Shown here: in pieces, positions 10,286 through 22,384 of the stretch
Layout of the letters: each line of letters begins with the position of its first letter
Position numbering within the stretch: the first letter of the stretch is position 1
NCBI GenBank assembly: GCA_963575745.1
Contig: CAUYUJ010017876.1
Span: 27,501 to 91,500, forward strand
Reading direction: 5' to 3'
DNA length: 64,000 nucleotides
Source of the DNA: Prorocentrum cordatum
Lineage: Eukaryota > Sar > Dinophyceae > Prorocentrales > Prorocentraceae
The notes under the pieces: generated by a model
Databases searched by the model: none
Seen by the model: the letters and a program-made list of their open reading frames with translations, nothing else
What the model was told of the DNA's origin: nothing
Made by a program: the position numbers and the translations under genes

Positions 10286-12324
10286 GGCGCCGATCCTTTC
10301 AGGAGGGAAAGAATCACACAGACACAATTCATCGGCGATTCCCCAGAAAAGATGGGAAAGCATGGGAAGTGGGGGGGAGGACAAACACGCAGAAAAGATG
10401 TGGAAATATGGGGAATCTTTTTATTTGTGTGTATTTATTTGTGTGTCCTGGGGCCCCTTCATCCTTCAGATCCAGGAGGCGCCAGAACTCGCGACGGTCG
10501 TTTCTGTTGACGTCACCTCCCAGCCCCTAGACCGCAATCAGAGCGAGCCAGGAGGAACCGCCGGTCCCGGGGGAGCGGCCGGGATGCCCAGGGGGTCACG
10601 TCGCGGAAGAGTTGCGCCGTCGGAGGAGGGGGGTGCGGGGCAGATTTGGCACCCGCTCGCTCTGGCCCCACCCAGGAGGCATCCACCTGCCGGGCGGCCC
10701 CCGGGAGCGAGCGAGAGTCGTCCCAGGAGGCCGCGAGAAACGCCACGGGAGCGTCCCAGGCCCCGGGCGTGCGCCGACGTGGCTTTTGCAGTCCGCGGTC
10801 CCCGGCCGCCTCCCGAGGGGCTGTTTGTTCGCCCCGGATCCGTTTCCGACGTCCCCAAACTGCTATGTTATGGTGTGTCCATTCAACTGTGGTATGACCC
10901 GTTATTGCGTAATTGTTCAATCATGGTATATTCGTTGTGTTAGAGCGTTGCGACAGGAAATTTGCATGGGTTAACTCGACATTTTCAGACGAGAGTACCG
11001 GTGCAGTCCCTTGTCGGTTTCGCTAATCGACGTGCGTTTCGTCAGATAAATTATGATAATTATTTTTGGACGTCGATTAGTGATGCCGCCCAGGTGCACT
11101 CGGAATTCGGTTCTGCAAGCACCCGAGGTGCGCCCCGGCAGCTTTGGCTAAAGGGCGTTTTGCTAAAGGGGGTTTCGTCAATCTTCGATGGAACGGCGAG
11201 GTTGCCTGCGGGGGCGCGAAGATTACCGCGCTTCTCGCGTCGCGGTCTCGGATCCCTCGAGCGTTCCACGGCCCTTTAGCTCTCGGGTCACAGCTCGTGT
11301 CTCAGGCGGCCGTTCGGGACGATTTTGGCGCAGCTGCTGAAGGGCAGCCCGAGACCGGAAAGCCTACCAGGACTGACGAGAACTCAGAGGAGCAAGGGAT
11401 TATGATAATGATGCGCTTCACGATTTCCAGGATTGCTTTTGCTTCCCAAGATTCCCTATTGTTCCACGCGGGCTGCAGAAACGAGGGCCGCTAGGTACTT
11501 TGGAAATCCCGGGACGCACCCTGAGCCAATCCGATCATGACATCAGTCTCGTCCTAAGAAGCCCCCTAACAAGTCGGGGGTGCCTGACTCTTGCCAGAGT
11601 GGTTGCCCTCCACGGGGGCCCGTGCGAGGGCACGAAGGTAACCGCGCGCCGCGCACCGCTGGGCGCGGTGCGCGAGGTTAGGCGGCGCGACTTGGGAACG
11701 GCCGCCGGGTGCCGAAACATCGATCGGGGGGGCACTGTGGATGGGAGAATACGCGCCCTCCCTTTGATCCGCGGGGGGGTCGGGCAGGTGCTGTCGGAAT
11801 GGGTGGAGGGGGTTGGAGGAAGAACAAGAGCAGGAGGAGGAGGAGGAGGAGGAGGAGGAGGAGGAGGAGGAGGAAGAGGAGGAGGAGGAGGAGGGAGAGA
11901 GGGGAGACGGGCAAGCTCAGTCGGAAGGTCAATCAGCCCCCCTTGATGAGCAACCCATCAAGAGTCAAGGAGGAGGGAGGGAGCCAGGTGCAATCAGGTA
12001 GCGCAGGCGAGCGACCGACGGGCACTCCCCGAAGACCGCGCGGACGAGTTTCGCCACGGGGGCCGCCCAGAGCCAGACCATAAGCGGCCAGAATGTTTGG
12101 CCCTGATGAGGGCCGATTCGTGGTCGGCTCAGCTGCCCTGATACGCCCGTGTTTAACTGCAATGCGTACCGTGCTCAAAACGTCTTAGTTGAACACGCTA
12201 CGTGCTGGCTCAGCATGTGGTGGCCCAGGGTTATGCGAACGTATCACGCCAGGCCTACGTTTTCAGTCTACGTGTTGAGCTCTGTGTCGCCTCGATGCGG
12301 GCTGCGTGTTTTGCATCGGGGCAA
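10286..12324. other. No supported gene; one GGA array
   Basis: Anonymous sequence with an AT-richer patch at about 10855-11070 and a GGA triplet array at 11834-11903. Several open frames of 60-240 codons overlap on both strands without a recognisable domain. Confidence 0.35.
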
Positions 12325-15300
12325 CTAAAATGGCCGGAGACATTCCACTCCACGGTGGCGGCCAGTAGGTGCTTCCCCTTCCTTCTCGCCTTGCTGGTGT
12401 GCTCGGCAACAGGCCCCTCGCATTCGCAGTCCCCGCACCAGAGTGGATAATGCCCCCCCCGTGGAGGAGAAACATGTTTCTATTTGACGACATGCGTGTC
12501 TTGCGTTTTCTGGAGCAGTAGCGATGAACATGACGTTTTGATGATGACGACGATGTTTGTTTTGACGGCAATATATGCCCGCAGTCACAGAAGTGCAGTA
12601 AGTAAAGTACATGTGCCACAGAGGTGAAGCTTCATTCATCGGCAGGCTCGCCAGATCCACCGACTCGCCTGTTCCTACTGAGTGGCGCATAAGAGGTGAA
12701 GACTTGAATGGCGTCTCTGCGACGAGGAACAAGGCAAATTTGACCAGCATATCGTGCCCCTCAAATGTGAGCGTCAGGTCGCTGTGGCATTCAGCCACAC
12801 ATCCAACGAACAACTTTGCGAACCTTGCTGCAGTAGCGGCGCATAAGGCATGCCGCTGAGTCTAGTATATTACATATATACACACATTGCTTTACTGCTT
12901 ATGGAAAGCCTCGTTCCGAGTTGTGCCAAACATAACTTCTATGGTGGGGTTGTTAGCCACGTTCTTACAGACATTCCGAACGTACCCCAACTCCTGTACA
13001 GTAGTAGCGTGCTCGAGGCTGCTCAGCATTGTTGCTTTCTCACCTGCACTTTGGCGCGTCGCATCTGGATGCTTTGCGCAGATGGCAGCCAAATCATCTA
13101 CGAAATCTGACATGGAGTCGTATGGTTTCTCCACAGCTGTCGCTTTGGATGCGCTTGTACAGGCGGCGCGCGACCGACTCGCTCATATCCGCAATCTTCG
13201 CGGTACTTTCAGACGGCCCGTTGCGGCCAGAGATGCTTTCATAGTATCGGCTCCTAACAGAAACACCCAAGCGCAACTTCGCTAGGCACCAGCGGATGCT
13301 GGAAGAGAACACAGGTGTCTTCTCGTTTGTTGCCTGCGCGACTTTGAGGGCAATGTGTAGCAAGTCTTTGCTGGCGCATTTCAAAGTCGGATATGCGTTT
13401 CGCAGTCGCACGCAGTGGTCCAGCGACACGGGGTAATCCGAACACACCATCTCCACTTGATCAGCACCCTCCCCGCGAGCAGCATCTCGAAGAGCTCGCA
13501 CCTGATGCGCTGGGTCTTCCGAGCTGGCACCGTTTTTTGTTGGTAAGAGAATAAACTGCTGTTGAGGCATTGGACGGTGATGAGCACTCGCAATGGATCG
13601 CGGCCGCGCTCTGCTGCGCCGTCTCGTTTCTGCCCGTGAGGTAGTCGGTGCAACGCAGACATCAAGGACTTGTAGAATCGGTCCACGCCCAAGACTCGAC
13701 CGTAACATTCGGCGCGGCAGCGATCCACAGCGCGCCGAATGCACAAGTGCCCTGCTATCTTCTCGTTCAGAGTGTGATAAAATGCGCGGCCCGTCGGAAG
13801 CAAGTGCGATTGGTGCCCAGATTGGGCCCTGAGAAACGCAATCGCCCGCTCCATTGCCCTCGTCGCCGTCGGATGCACAATGGCGGCGAGGTAGGCGTTC
13901 AAGAAAGCGCCGGTGCAACGGAACTTGTCGGATACCTGATGGTGCTTGGCGCAGCCGACCGTTCGAATGTACTTCGCGCGCGTCGGATCCAACTGGACTG
14001 TAATTGCTTTGTCCAAGCGCTAGCAGTAGCGTGTCAATTGGGCATCCATCTGCTCCCACGATGGGCTCTCCTCTTATTGAACTCGGATGCCGACTGCGTA
14101 GCTGTTCACCAAGTTCCCCGCTGTGAGATTACCATTGCGGCCGCGCAGCTCATTAAAGCGGGCACTGAGTGCAGTCTGGTTCCACTGGTCGCAAGCAGAG
14201 TATTGTAATTTCGTCGAAAGAACACCGCGCCCGCCCTTGACGTGGTACTTGTTGATATGCGTGAGCAGCTTCCGTTTCTCCTTGAACTCTCTGGCGACGC
14301 ACGTGGGGCATCTCCAGTGGTGCGCCGAGCCGAATTCCTGGTGGTCCTCCATGCAACCGCTAGCGTCCCGCTCATGCATCACCTCCTTGCGCGCTGCCGA
14401 CTCCAATCCCGCAGGCCACCGACTCGCCTTTCCGCCCTCTCGGCGGGTCTTGGCGCGCTCCTTTTGGACAGTCGGTTTGGCCGCCGCGGGTCTCTTTGCA
14501 GCGGTTTTAGCGCCGCGCGAGGAATCGCCTGATCCGCTCAGCGATGGTGGATGGAGCGGGTCTTGGCCGACCTCGAGTGCGATGTAAATCTTCCGTGGCC
14601 CAGAAGCCGCGCCCTCCATGATGTTCTCAGCTACTGATGTCGAGATTAGCTCCGCCCCGCCGCCGTGGGAGCTGACGACCGCGTGCCCGCCGACGCGCAG
14701 CGCGTGCGCGCGGCCGTCGCCGTCGCCCGCGGCGAAGAGGCCGCCGCCGCGCACGCGCGACGGCGAGCAGCGCTCCACCTGGAAGCCGAAAGGGCGGGGC
14801 ATGTCGCGGCCGTCCCGGAGGTCCAACGCAGGCGCTCCGTCGCGCGAGCAGCGGCGACCGAGGCGCCGCGCGCGTTCCCGAGGAATCCAGGAACGCCCGC
14901 GGCACCCCGCGGGGCCGCTGCGAGCTCGACGGGGCGTTGGCGTCAGAACTCTGTCCTGGATGATCCACAGCGGGCCGCACCGCGGAGCGGCTACTGCGAA
15001 ACCATTGTCACGAAGTGTCTTGGCAACGCACGTGTGGATGAACACAGAGTCGCTGCAACTGCGGGAAGCTGCTTCCTCTGATGCAAGCGCGAGCTCTTGA
15101 TCCGCGAGGGTGCCGTGTGACCTGCGGGCGTTGCTGAAGCGCGCGCGCCTCGATAGCTGGTTCCCCAGGGTTCCCCAGGGCAGGGCTGTCGAGGACTCGG
15201 CAGGCGCGCGCAGCTCGTCGCGCGCGCGCCGCGGCATCGTGCAGACCCGCGTTCGCGTCGAACTGCCCCCCGCCCATCGCGTCCATGGAGGCCAGCCGTG

Positions 15301-15565
15301 GCGGCGCCCATCCCGCGTGGTGAAACGCCGCGTCTGCAATCGCCACCGGCTTGCATGCACTCGCCAAGCGATTGCACTGGGGTCTCTCGCAGCTTGCTTT
15401 GGATAGGGAAGCTTGAGAAGCACCCTCGGTCATGGCGCACACCTGCCCCCCGCAGTGCACCTCGACGCTGTAGAAGTGATTGTTCTCGTGGCTGATGTCG
15501 CGCCCGTCTTTGCGCAACTGGCGCCTCAGGACAGGGGTGGCGGCGTGGCCGAAGGGCTTCAACAT
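12325..15565 (-). pseudogene. Broken DDE-type transposase candidate with C2H2 finger
   Basis: Minus-strand pieces line up as one protein. An ATG at 15565 starts MLKPFGHAATPVLRRQLRK. After a frameshift near 15120 one frame runs to about 13470. It includes a C2H2 finger (WRCPTCVAREF, then HINKYH) near 14290-14220. Its only breaks are a TAA at 14074-14076 and a TAG at 14020-14022, beyond which the frame resumes with RLDKAITVQLDPTRAKYIR. Candidate catalytic residues are D in LGVDRFYKS (codon 13681-13683), D in VCSDYPVSLDH (13438-13440) and E in GTTRNEAFHKQ (12910-12912). Further frameshifts fall near 13470 and 13140. An AT-rich 50-bp stretch at about 12845-12895 may be an intron, after which the frame continues as FVGCVAECHSDLTLTFEG. 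The family cannot be fixed by eye; a Mutator-like element is one option. Confidence 0.55.
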
Positions 15566-15633
15566 GCAGTTCCCACCCTGTCGGGCGCCACGAAACACGC
15601 GCGCTCACGAGCGCGCGCGCGTGCGAGAACCTT

Positions 15634-16125
15634 TCAATGAACGGAGACGGGTCCTTTCATGTCACTCCTCCCCCTACCGCTACCGAAAACATAGATATCG
15701 CCATTCGATCGGCCCCCCTCGTCCTTCAGAATCCAGAAAGGACCGCTCCTGCACGCTTCAGCAGGAAATCCATAGTTCCGAAAGCAGATTGAAAGGCATA
15801 TGTCATTGAACTGGGATGCCCCCGATGCGTTGCTTGGGGTAGAGTTGCTTCCTGCGCCGCCCTCCGCATCTAGAGAGTGGAACGTCAATCGAGAGCGACG
15901 CTCCCGCGCGTTGGCCAGCGCGGCAAAGGCTGGCGCGCGCGGCGCCCGACGAATCCTGGGGGGCGCGAAGGACTGCTCCATCGAACATGTGCGCCATGAC
16001 GGAGGCGCCCCCTATGTCGGACAAGATGGAAGACCCCGCCCGCTGAAGGATCGAGCCCCCTTCGCTCGCCAGAGCGAAACGTTGGCGCGCCGCAGCGGGA
16101 TGGCGTCTTGACGCAAACGTGCCGT
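15634..16125 (-). pseudogene. Fragment related to the adjacent transposase candidate
   Basis: The minus-strand segment ICFRNYGFPAEACRSGPFWI (about 15800-15740) matches the pattern CVAKTLRDNGFAVAAPRCGP in the neighbouring protein (about 15030), sharing spaced R, GF, R, GP and WI residues. This suggests a second, mostly decayed copy of the same N-terminal region lying just upstream. The remainder (VMAHMFDGAVLRAPQDSSGA near 16010) is in another frame and not recognised. Confidence 0.35.
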
Positions 16126-17926
16126 TCAACTACTTGAACTTGAGACCCCCAACGCGATGTCGACAGCCTGTTTCATGTGTGCTGACAAAGCCGAGAGAAA
16201 CGGCAAATCGTTCTTGGGGGTGCCCAGATGCAGTATAGCAATCAGATTATTCTTGGCCGCCTTCAGCGGGGTGTCCAGGTACCCCACCAACACGGCTCGC
16301 CACGCCTTGTAATGACAAACGAACGCGTGCAACACGTCGAAGCCAGCCTGCGCAATTGCCCCTGTGCGCTCGGGGAGTTCTTTCCAGAGCAGCGTCGGGA
16401 AACAGCTGGCAGTGTCAGCGTCCACGTGGACGAGGCCAGCGCCCACCGAGTCCGCAGGGTCATGCTGAAACGCAGCCCTGCGAGCAGCTCGTGACAGCTG
16501 CTGTGCGTTTGGACAATTAGCGCACCGCCGCCCAGGCATGCCATGTCGTCGCTGATAGTCAACTTGTATCGTAACATAATCACCAGATCGGCTGCCTTGC
16601 CGAGGAACTTGCAGAAACGCTGCGCCACGTCAACCTTGCGGTCTGTGCCCTGGGCGATGTGCTCCCGCGGACTTATCATCTTGACAGTCTCGGCGAGATG
16701 GCCGCACGTGTGCTTCGAGTACTCGCCCTCGTGAATCATGCCGATTTCGAAATCCATGATATTGTCGATCATCGTCGACATGAATGCTTCGCGGTTTTCC
16801 GATAGCGTGCCCCATTCCTTGGATGATCCACCCAATTATCCACCGTTGTGTTTATCCAGGATGCCCGCCAGCTTGTCGTAATCGATCATCAACCTTCCAT
16901 GCGAACGCATGCTTGAAGCTCGTCCCGCGGACGTAATCGTATCTGGGTTGATCTGTTAGGGCCACAACCTGGCTGCCGCCCCAAAACATCAGATTTAGAT
17001 ATGGATTTCGCGGGCGTGCGCCATGCGCCAGGTATTGGCAAATCCACCTTGAGTTTCGGAAGCTCATGCGGCTTAATGTGACGGCCAGTCGAAGCTCGAC
17101 GAACACGGATAACAAGATCTCGGGCAGCGCCAACTTCCTGCATCATGTCGGCCTCCGGCCTGTAGCTGTCAGGCAACTCCAACCCGTCGTTCGCCATCTG
17201 GGCCGCGACCCTCTTGGTGAACTCCATGGCCTTGCCGGGTGGATTGAGAAGCATCGCCCTGCAATCTGCTGCGGTGAAGCGCTGGATGAACGGCGCCAGG
17301 AAATATCTGACGCGCGCAATTCTTGCATAGCCCCCTGGAGGAGGCTCGAGAGGTCGCTATCTTCTGGGAATATCTTCCTCTCGAATGAGCCCGCCAGCTG
17401 GAATGCGCGGAGGCGTCGCCGAAAACTGTTCAATGACTGCATGTTATGATGACTGCCGTGGATCTTCCAGAACACCTTGTTAACCGCCCAGATTTTGGCG
17501 CACGTCAGCCAGCGGTAAGACGCAGTGGTCTTTCCGAACAGGGGTCGGCGCGCAAGGGAACCGCTCGCGACGAAGCGCTTCCACGCGTCCTCCGCTGGAG
17601 GAACGCCAGGCGAGGACTCCTGTGCAGTGATCAGCTTCGCGCGGGCGAATTGGCAGCCTTGCTTCCGGAGTTCCTTTAGCATCGGAAACGTCAGTGAGAC
17701 GTCGCCCTTTGCATGGGGCCCCGCGCGTTCCCCCGAGGAAGCGTGCTCGCTTACTTGGCGTTCCCGTACCAGTGATGAGAAGAAGTTGAACGTGGGGCAT
17801 GTCCACGTTGTGCATGACCAGCGCCTCCACCGCCATATCTAGCATCCGAGCCTCGGGGCAACCTGCGAGCGTTGTAGCCGAGAACTTCAGTTCGTCAACG
17901 GCCCAGTCTGGGACGGATGGGGGCAA
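16126..17926 (-). pseudogene. C-terminal part of a large unknown protein, broken
   Basis: Continuous protein-like sequence with several frameshifts. In order: LPPSVPDWAVDELKFSATTL (from 17920), then a piece with KIWAVNKVFWKIHGSHHN (about 17480), then FTKRVAAQMANDGLELPDSY (about 17220), then MFWGGSQVVALTDQPRYDYV (about 16985). It continues across an in-frame TAA at 16836-16838 into LGGSSKEWGTLSENREAFMS, and ends with HLGTPKNDLPFLSALSAHMK before TGA at 16126-16128. The segment LVHVDADTASCFPTLLWKEL (about 16435) looks like a polymerase-type motif, but I could not match it to a family. Its junction with the segment upstream is a one-base shift at about 17928. Confidence 0.45.
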
Positions 17927-17927
17927 A

Positions 17928-19777
17928 TCACATAGGCATTGCCGTGTAGCAATTGCTATCTGTCGATCTGGGGATCTGGCCGACGCGAGTGCCCCCGTCG
18001 GGGTCTTCCGCGAGCGTCAGGGTGACGTTCTCGAAATGAGCGCCGAATGCGTCCAGAAGTTCGGCGCCTCTTCCTTCTCCATTGATTCGCGCACCCATCT
18101 CCTGGAGCACTCTCCCGGCTTCGGCAGCCCAAACCTCCTTGGCATCCCTGCCGATCGAGAAGTCACGCCGCGTCGTCGGCTGCTGCTGCAGAAATTCTCC
18201 ATGGATGAGTTCCCAGGAACCGAACCTCGAGTCCCAGCTGCGTTGGACTTGGTCCCCACGAAGATGCCGAAACAACGCAGAAGCAAGTTGCAGCACTTCC
18301 TCCATGCCGCGCAAAGTCTTCTCACTGAACCCCTCGCGCCTGGACCATCGGCCGTGGCGGTAGGAATGCGCCCCAGTGTCGCGGGCGCGCGTGGCGCCGA
18401 TCACAGTTAAGTGCAACAGGCGGGCGGTGAGCATCGCATTCTCCGGTCGCCGGGGGATGATCTCCGCCGCGTTCAGGGCAACGGCGAGGAGAGCGTGGTA
18501 CACCTCAACGTTCAGGCTCAGCTCGCGCCAATTCTCCAACGTGGCACGGAGGCGGTCAATCAGGGCAGCGTCGGCGTCGCGTAGATCATTGGCAGGAGGA
18601 GGCCCTCTGGTTGCGCGGCTCTTGCACGGGCAGAAGCAGTGATGTCGGAAAGCTCGTAGTCTTCCCACATCTGCAATATTTTCGGCGTCGCGGCCTCGCC
18701 CTTGTGGCAGCATGTCCGCGTCGCCCGTCGGAGGGGGGATCGCCGCGGACGCAGCCTTGGTGATCGGGGCCATGTACTCGAGCTCCTTTTCGCAGGTGCA
18801 GCTCCGTGATCAGGCCCCGTCTCTGGTTCACCTTCCGCGTTGCTTCGAACTGCTGCTGCTGCTCCCACCTCTGAATCCACTTTCGCCTTCGCCGCCTTGC
18901 GCTGCCCCTTGGAAGGACGCTGTAAACCCATCTCGGTATTCACCTCTTGCTTGGCTTCACTCTTGACTGATGCTGATGCCGCTGGCACCTCTGCCGCCTT
19001 TCGCGGCCCCTCCGAAGTGCGCAGTAAATCGCAGCCGCGCTTGATGGCCCCGTCGCTGGTTCGGGCGGAGGGCGGCTCGAGCGCATGTCGGCCGCGCAGA
19101 CGATGAAGCTGGCCCGCGCCACCGCGGCATTGAACTGCCTCGCGGTCCAGGAACCGCCAGGGCAAGTCGGGCGGCGGACCTGATTGCATAACCGAAGCAT
19201 TTGGAATCTCATGCATTCCAGATACGCGGGTCCAAGCCGCGAGCTCCATGCGGTGGTTGATCTGCACTTCGCCAGCGAAGACCATTGGTCTCTCAGAGGC
19301 CAAGCCCGCGTGCCCGCCAGCCTCCCCCAACTCCGCGGGGGGCGCGTCGAGCATGCGGGAAAAGTCTTCTCCCGTGCATCTGTCTGCGGCGTAAGTTCCG
19401 CGCTGTGTGTCCGCATCCTCGACGACGGTGCAGTGGCGCCAGTCGACGTAGTCAGCCCGTTCATCGCGTAGGCTGGCGAACTTGGTGGCCTCGACCTTCC
19501 CCCCGCGAATGGTCGTCTGCAGCAGCGGCATGCCGGCGTTGACAATCGGGGGGCGCGTGGCCGTTGCGCGGAGCTGCCCCGAGTCCGTGGGCCCCGCCCG
19601 TCTCTGAGCCAGGGTGGGGTACAGGATGCAGGCCCTGCCGCTGGACGCCGACGCTGGGCGATCGAGTGCCGCGCTGCAGGGTTCCTCCTCGACGCGCGAA
19701 GGCGCGCCCCCTCGCAGACCTCCCCCGTTGACTAATCGTAACTGCAGAGTCGTAGCCTTCTGGAGCTCTTCTGCTGC
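17928..19777 (-). pseudogene. Middle part of the large unknown protein, broken
   Basis: Directly after the TAG at 19778-19780 the same frame stays open without a single stop to about 18800, giving AAEELQKATTLQLRLVNGGG and later RDERADYVDWRHCTVVEDAD. Around 18800-18600 two frames alternate, with YMAPITKAASAAIPPPTGDA in one and TPKILQMWEDYELSDITASA in the other, as small compensating indels would produce. The last 200 residues, including LENWRELSLNVEVYHALLAV, are in one frame to 17928. No catalytic motif was recognised. The K/A-rich stretch KGQRKAAKAKVDSE may be a linker. Confidence 0.45.
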
Positions 19778-21157
19778 CTAATCAGATATCCCGAGGCCGC
19801 CCGAGACTCCGTCTCCCTCTCCGCGGGTAGCGTCCTCGAGGGGGCAAACGTGAATCATTTGTCCATGTGTAGATGGAGCAACGTCTGAACATGACGGATT
19901 CTGCACCCCGCCTGGACAGTGGCCATGGTACAACAAGGTCTCGTGCAAGTTCAACGTTCCGTGATGCAGGTCGCCCCATGGGAGCGGCGCCTGCGCCGGC
20001 AGCTCAACCCACCCGAGGTGCACGTGGAAGAGCGACTCCTTGCCATGCAAGCTGTCGCTCAAGCCCTCGATGGCGTGAGTGTCGGGTTGCAAAGCTGCGT
20101 GCAAGTGCGCGGTCGTGCCGCCGTGCATATCGTGTACAGCCAGCGCGCGCGTACTCATGGAAGTCATGTATGTCGTCGATGCAGTCGCCCGTCGCAACCC
20201 ACTTAGCAGCCGCGTGGACAAGCCCGCCTTCCTCCTCGATGTCAACCGAGGTGTAGACTTCGTCTGGGTGGCTCGGGCCGCTCGATGCCGTGACTCTGGT
20301 TGTTCCTTTCCCGCGCTCAGCTTCGCTGGCGCGGAACACTTGCGCCGCGTCGCCACCGAGTAGCAGCCCAGGGAAAAGTAATGCGCGCCAGCGTTTTGAT
20401 GGTTGAGTTGGATGCGCCCTTCCCTGCCCGCATTAAGCCGCCCGCAAGAAGAACGTAGGCGAGCTGAGCCGAACGCGTGATGACAGCTTTCTGGTTCCAC
20501 TTCCAAAGGAATATGCGCCTGGGGGGGGGGATTGGGCGAGCAGGAAAAAATGCCGAAGACATGCCGCCACGGGGCCCCATCAGCGGGGCACTCTCGGAAA
20601 ACTTGAACGCGTCTGGGCAGACAGCGAACGAGAGCCGCGCAGATGGCCCCCCTGCGGCGGCGTGTCGGCGATGAACTTTTGCCCTCCCGAACACTGCCGT
20701 GGTTGATATGCAAGCGCGCCGGCGTCGGTTGCCACCGCCGTCCGCCTTGTGGACCTTCCGCAGGGTCGCCGCCATCTGGGAAGCTCTGGTGGACATCGCG
20801 CCGACGAGACGCAAGCAAGTGCAACGTCTCGTTGTGCGTGATCTCGATGTCAACGGTCGTGCTCTCGACGTCAATGTTGTGGTTCGGTGGATGGTCCACG
20901 CCCTTGGAGCTGTCATCGGTTTGCGGGGTCACGAGGTAGGGGGCCATGTCGTTGCGCGGCAAACCGCCGTCCCAAGTAGTATTTGTGTGCCACGAGAAAC
21001 AGCCCATTCCGTCGGGTGCATGATCCAGGTCGAAAAGTACATGTGTCGGTACGGCGCCATTGTACGAGGGTTCGATCTCAAGTGTAGTAGTTGCACCCTG
21101 GTTGACCTCTCCGATAACCGTGGTAACGAACACAATCAATATGGTCGCGGCCTGCAT
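19778..21157 (-). pseudogene. N-terminal part of the large unknown protein, signal-peptide-like start
   Basis: The ATG at 21157 starts MQAATILIVFVTTVIGEV, a hydrophobic segment like a signal peptide or membrane anchor. It is followed by a Thr/Asn/His-rich ectodomain-like stretch (FSWHTNTTWDGGLPRNDMAP) with possible N-glycosylation sites NTT and NET. Single-base frame changes occur near 20820 and 20370, the second beside a TTTTCCC homopolymer. The frame then resumes with DEVYTSVDIEEEGGLVHAAA and SLHGKESLFHVHLGWVELPA. It reaches TAG at 19778, beyond which the same frame continues. The product is unknown. Confidence 0.45.
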
Positions 21158-21379
21158 CGGTATCGCGACCTTGAGATGCTGGCACCGAACAGCCGCCGAC
21201 GCACGTTTTGTCAACGCGGGCAGGTTTCACGTTCTCGCAAACCCAATCAGGAAGAAGTGCTGCACCTCAAGAGACAACATCTCAGAACAGGTATGTTATC
21301 CGAATTGTAAAACGAACTGTGGTGCAACCTTGAATGTAGAAGCAGTCTTGCCTTGCTTGAGCCAAAATGGGAACGGCGA

Positions 21380-21540
21380 CCATCAGAGGCACGAGCAGCA
21401 TCAGGAGCACGGAGAGCACTAGTGGCAGCAACAGCAGCATCAGCATCAGCAAGGGCAACACCACGCCCAACAGCAGCAGCACCAGCAACAGCACCGCCAG
21501 GAGCACAAGCAGCAGTCGCAGCAGTACAATCGCACGGGGA
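21380..21540 (+). repeat. CAG/CAA/CAT-rich tract
   Basis: An imperfect triplet tract (CAGCAGCATCAGCATCAGC). Plus-strand translation gives a Gln/His-rich run interrupted by one TAG at about 21420, followed in frame by KPDASIENAVLAKMVFMNLC to about 21630. A Gln-rich coding exon is possible, but I could not link it to a gene. Confidence 0.5.
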
Positions 21541-21749
21541 GGTTAAAGCCAGATGCTAGTATTGAAAACGCTGTGTTGGCCAAGATGGTGTTTATGAATC
21601 TGTGCATGCAAGCTTTGTGGCGTGTGTCTTGATTTGTAGTTCCCTTCATAATCAGGTGTATGCCCAAACGGTGGAACTACGCGGCGGAATTCCACGGAAC
21701 CTTCCGGAATCAATTTCGAACCAACATGTTCGCAACGATGATAAAGGGT

Positions 21750-22085
21750 ATGCTGCCCAAGACACACTGCGATCTTTTCGGGTGCGTTTCGCATGTCTTT
21801 CGGGTGTCCTCGGGGTGCTTACGGGGAGTCTTCCGGGTGCTGAACAACGAGAGAAACATGAAACGCGAGGGAGTCACCAGAGGGGCACCGAGAGATATTG
21901 TGCGTTCGACGTCCTCCGGGTGCCTTGAGCTGCTTATTAACTGCCTTCGGTGGGCGCCCCGAGGGCTCCCGAAAAGGCACCCGATGAGCACCCCGAGGGC
22001 TCCCGAAAGGCACCCGATGAGCACCCCGAGGGCGCCCGAAGGGCACCCGATGAGCACCCCGAGGGCACTCGAAAGGCAATCCGCA
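21750..22085. repeat. 11-bp and 33-bp degenerate array
   Basis: From about 21780, units such as GGGTGTCCTCG, GGGTGCTTACG and GGGAGTCTTCC follow at 11-bp spacing. From about 21960, a 33-bp unit made of three 11-mers (GAGGGCTCCCG, AAAGGCACCCG, ATGAGCACCCC) repeats about three times. The spacer is anonymous. Confidence 0.8.
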
Positions 22086-22129
22086 AGACACTTAGAAAGA
22101 GCTCCCCAGGGCATTCGGAGAACGCTGTA

Positions 22130-22265
22130 TCTCCTCCTCCTCCTCCTCCGCCTCGTCCTCCGCCTCGTCCTTCTATCTCCCCTCCTCCTCCCCCCCCCCC
22201 TCCTACTGATCCTCCTGTGATCCTCCTGCTCCTCCTCTTGCTCCTTCTGGTGCTCCTCCTGGGCG
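22130..22265. repeat. CTCCTCCTC-rich tract
   Basis: Imperfect TCC triplets including a pure C run near 22190-22200. It gives Leu-rich or Arg/Gly-rich shadow frames. Confidence 0.8.
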
Positions 22266-22384
22266 TCGGAGGACGCTGCACTCACGATATCTTCCTGGTG
22301 TCTCCCTGGTGTCTCCCAGGTGTCCCCCTCGCGTCTCCTTTTTTTCTTGTTTTCTGAGGCCCTGGAGGATCTCCAACAAGCACT

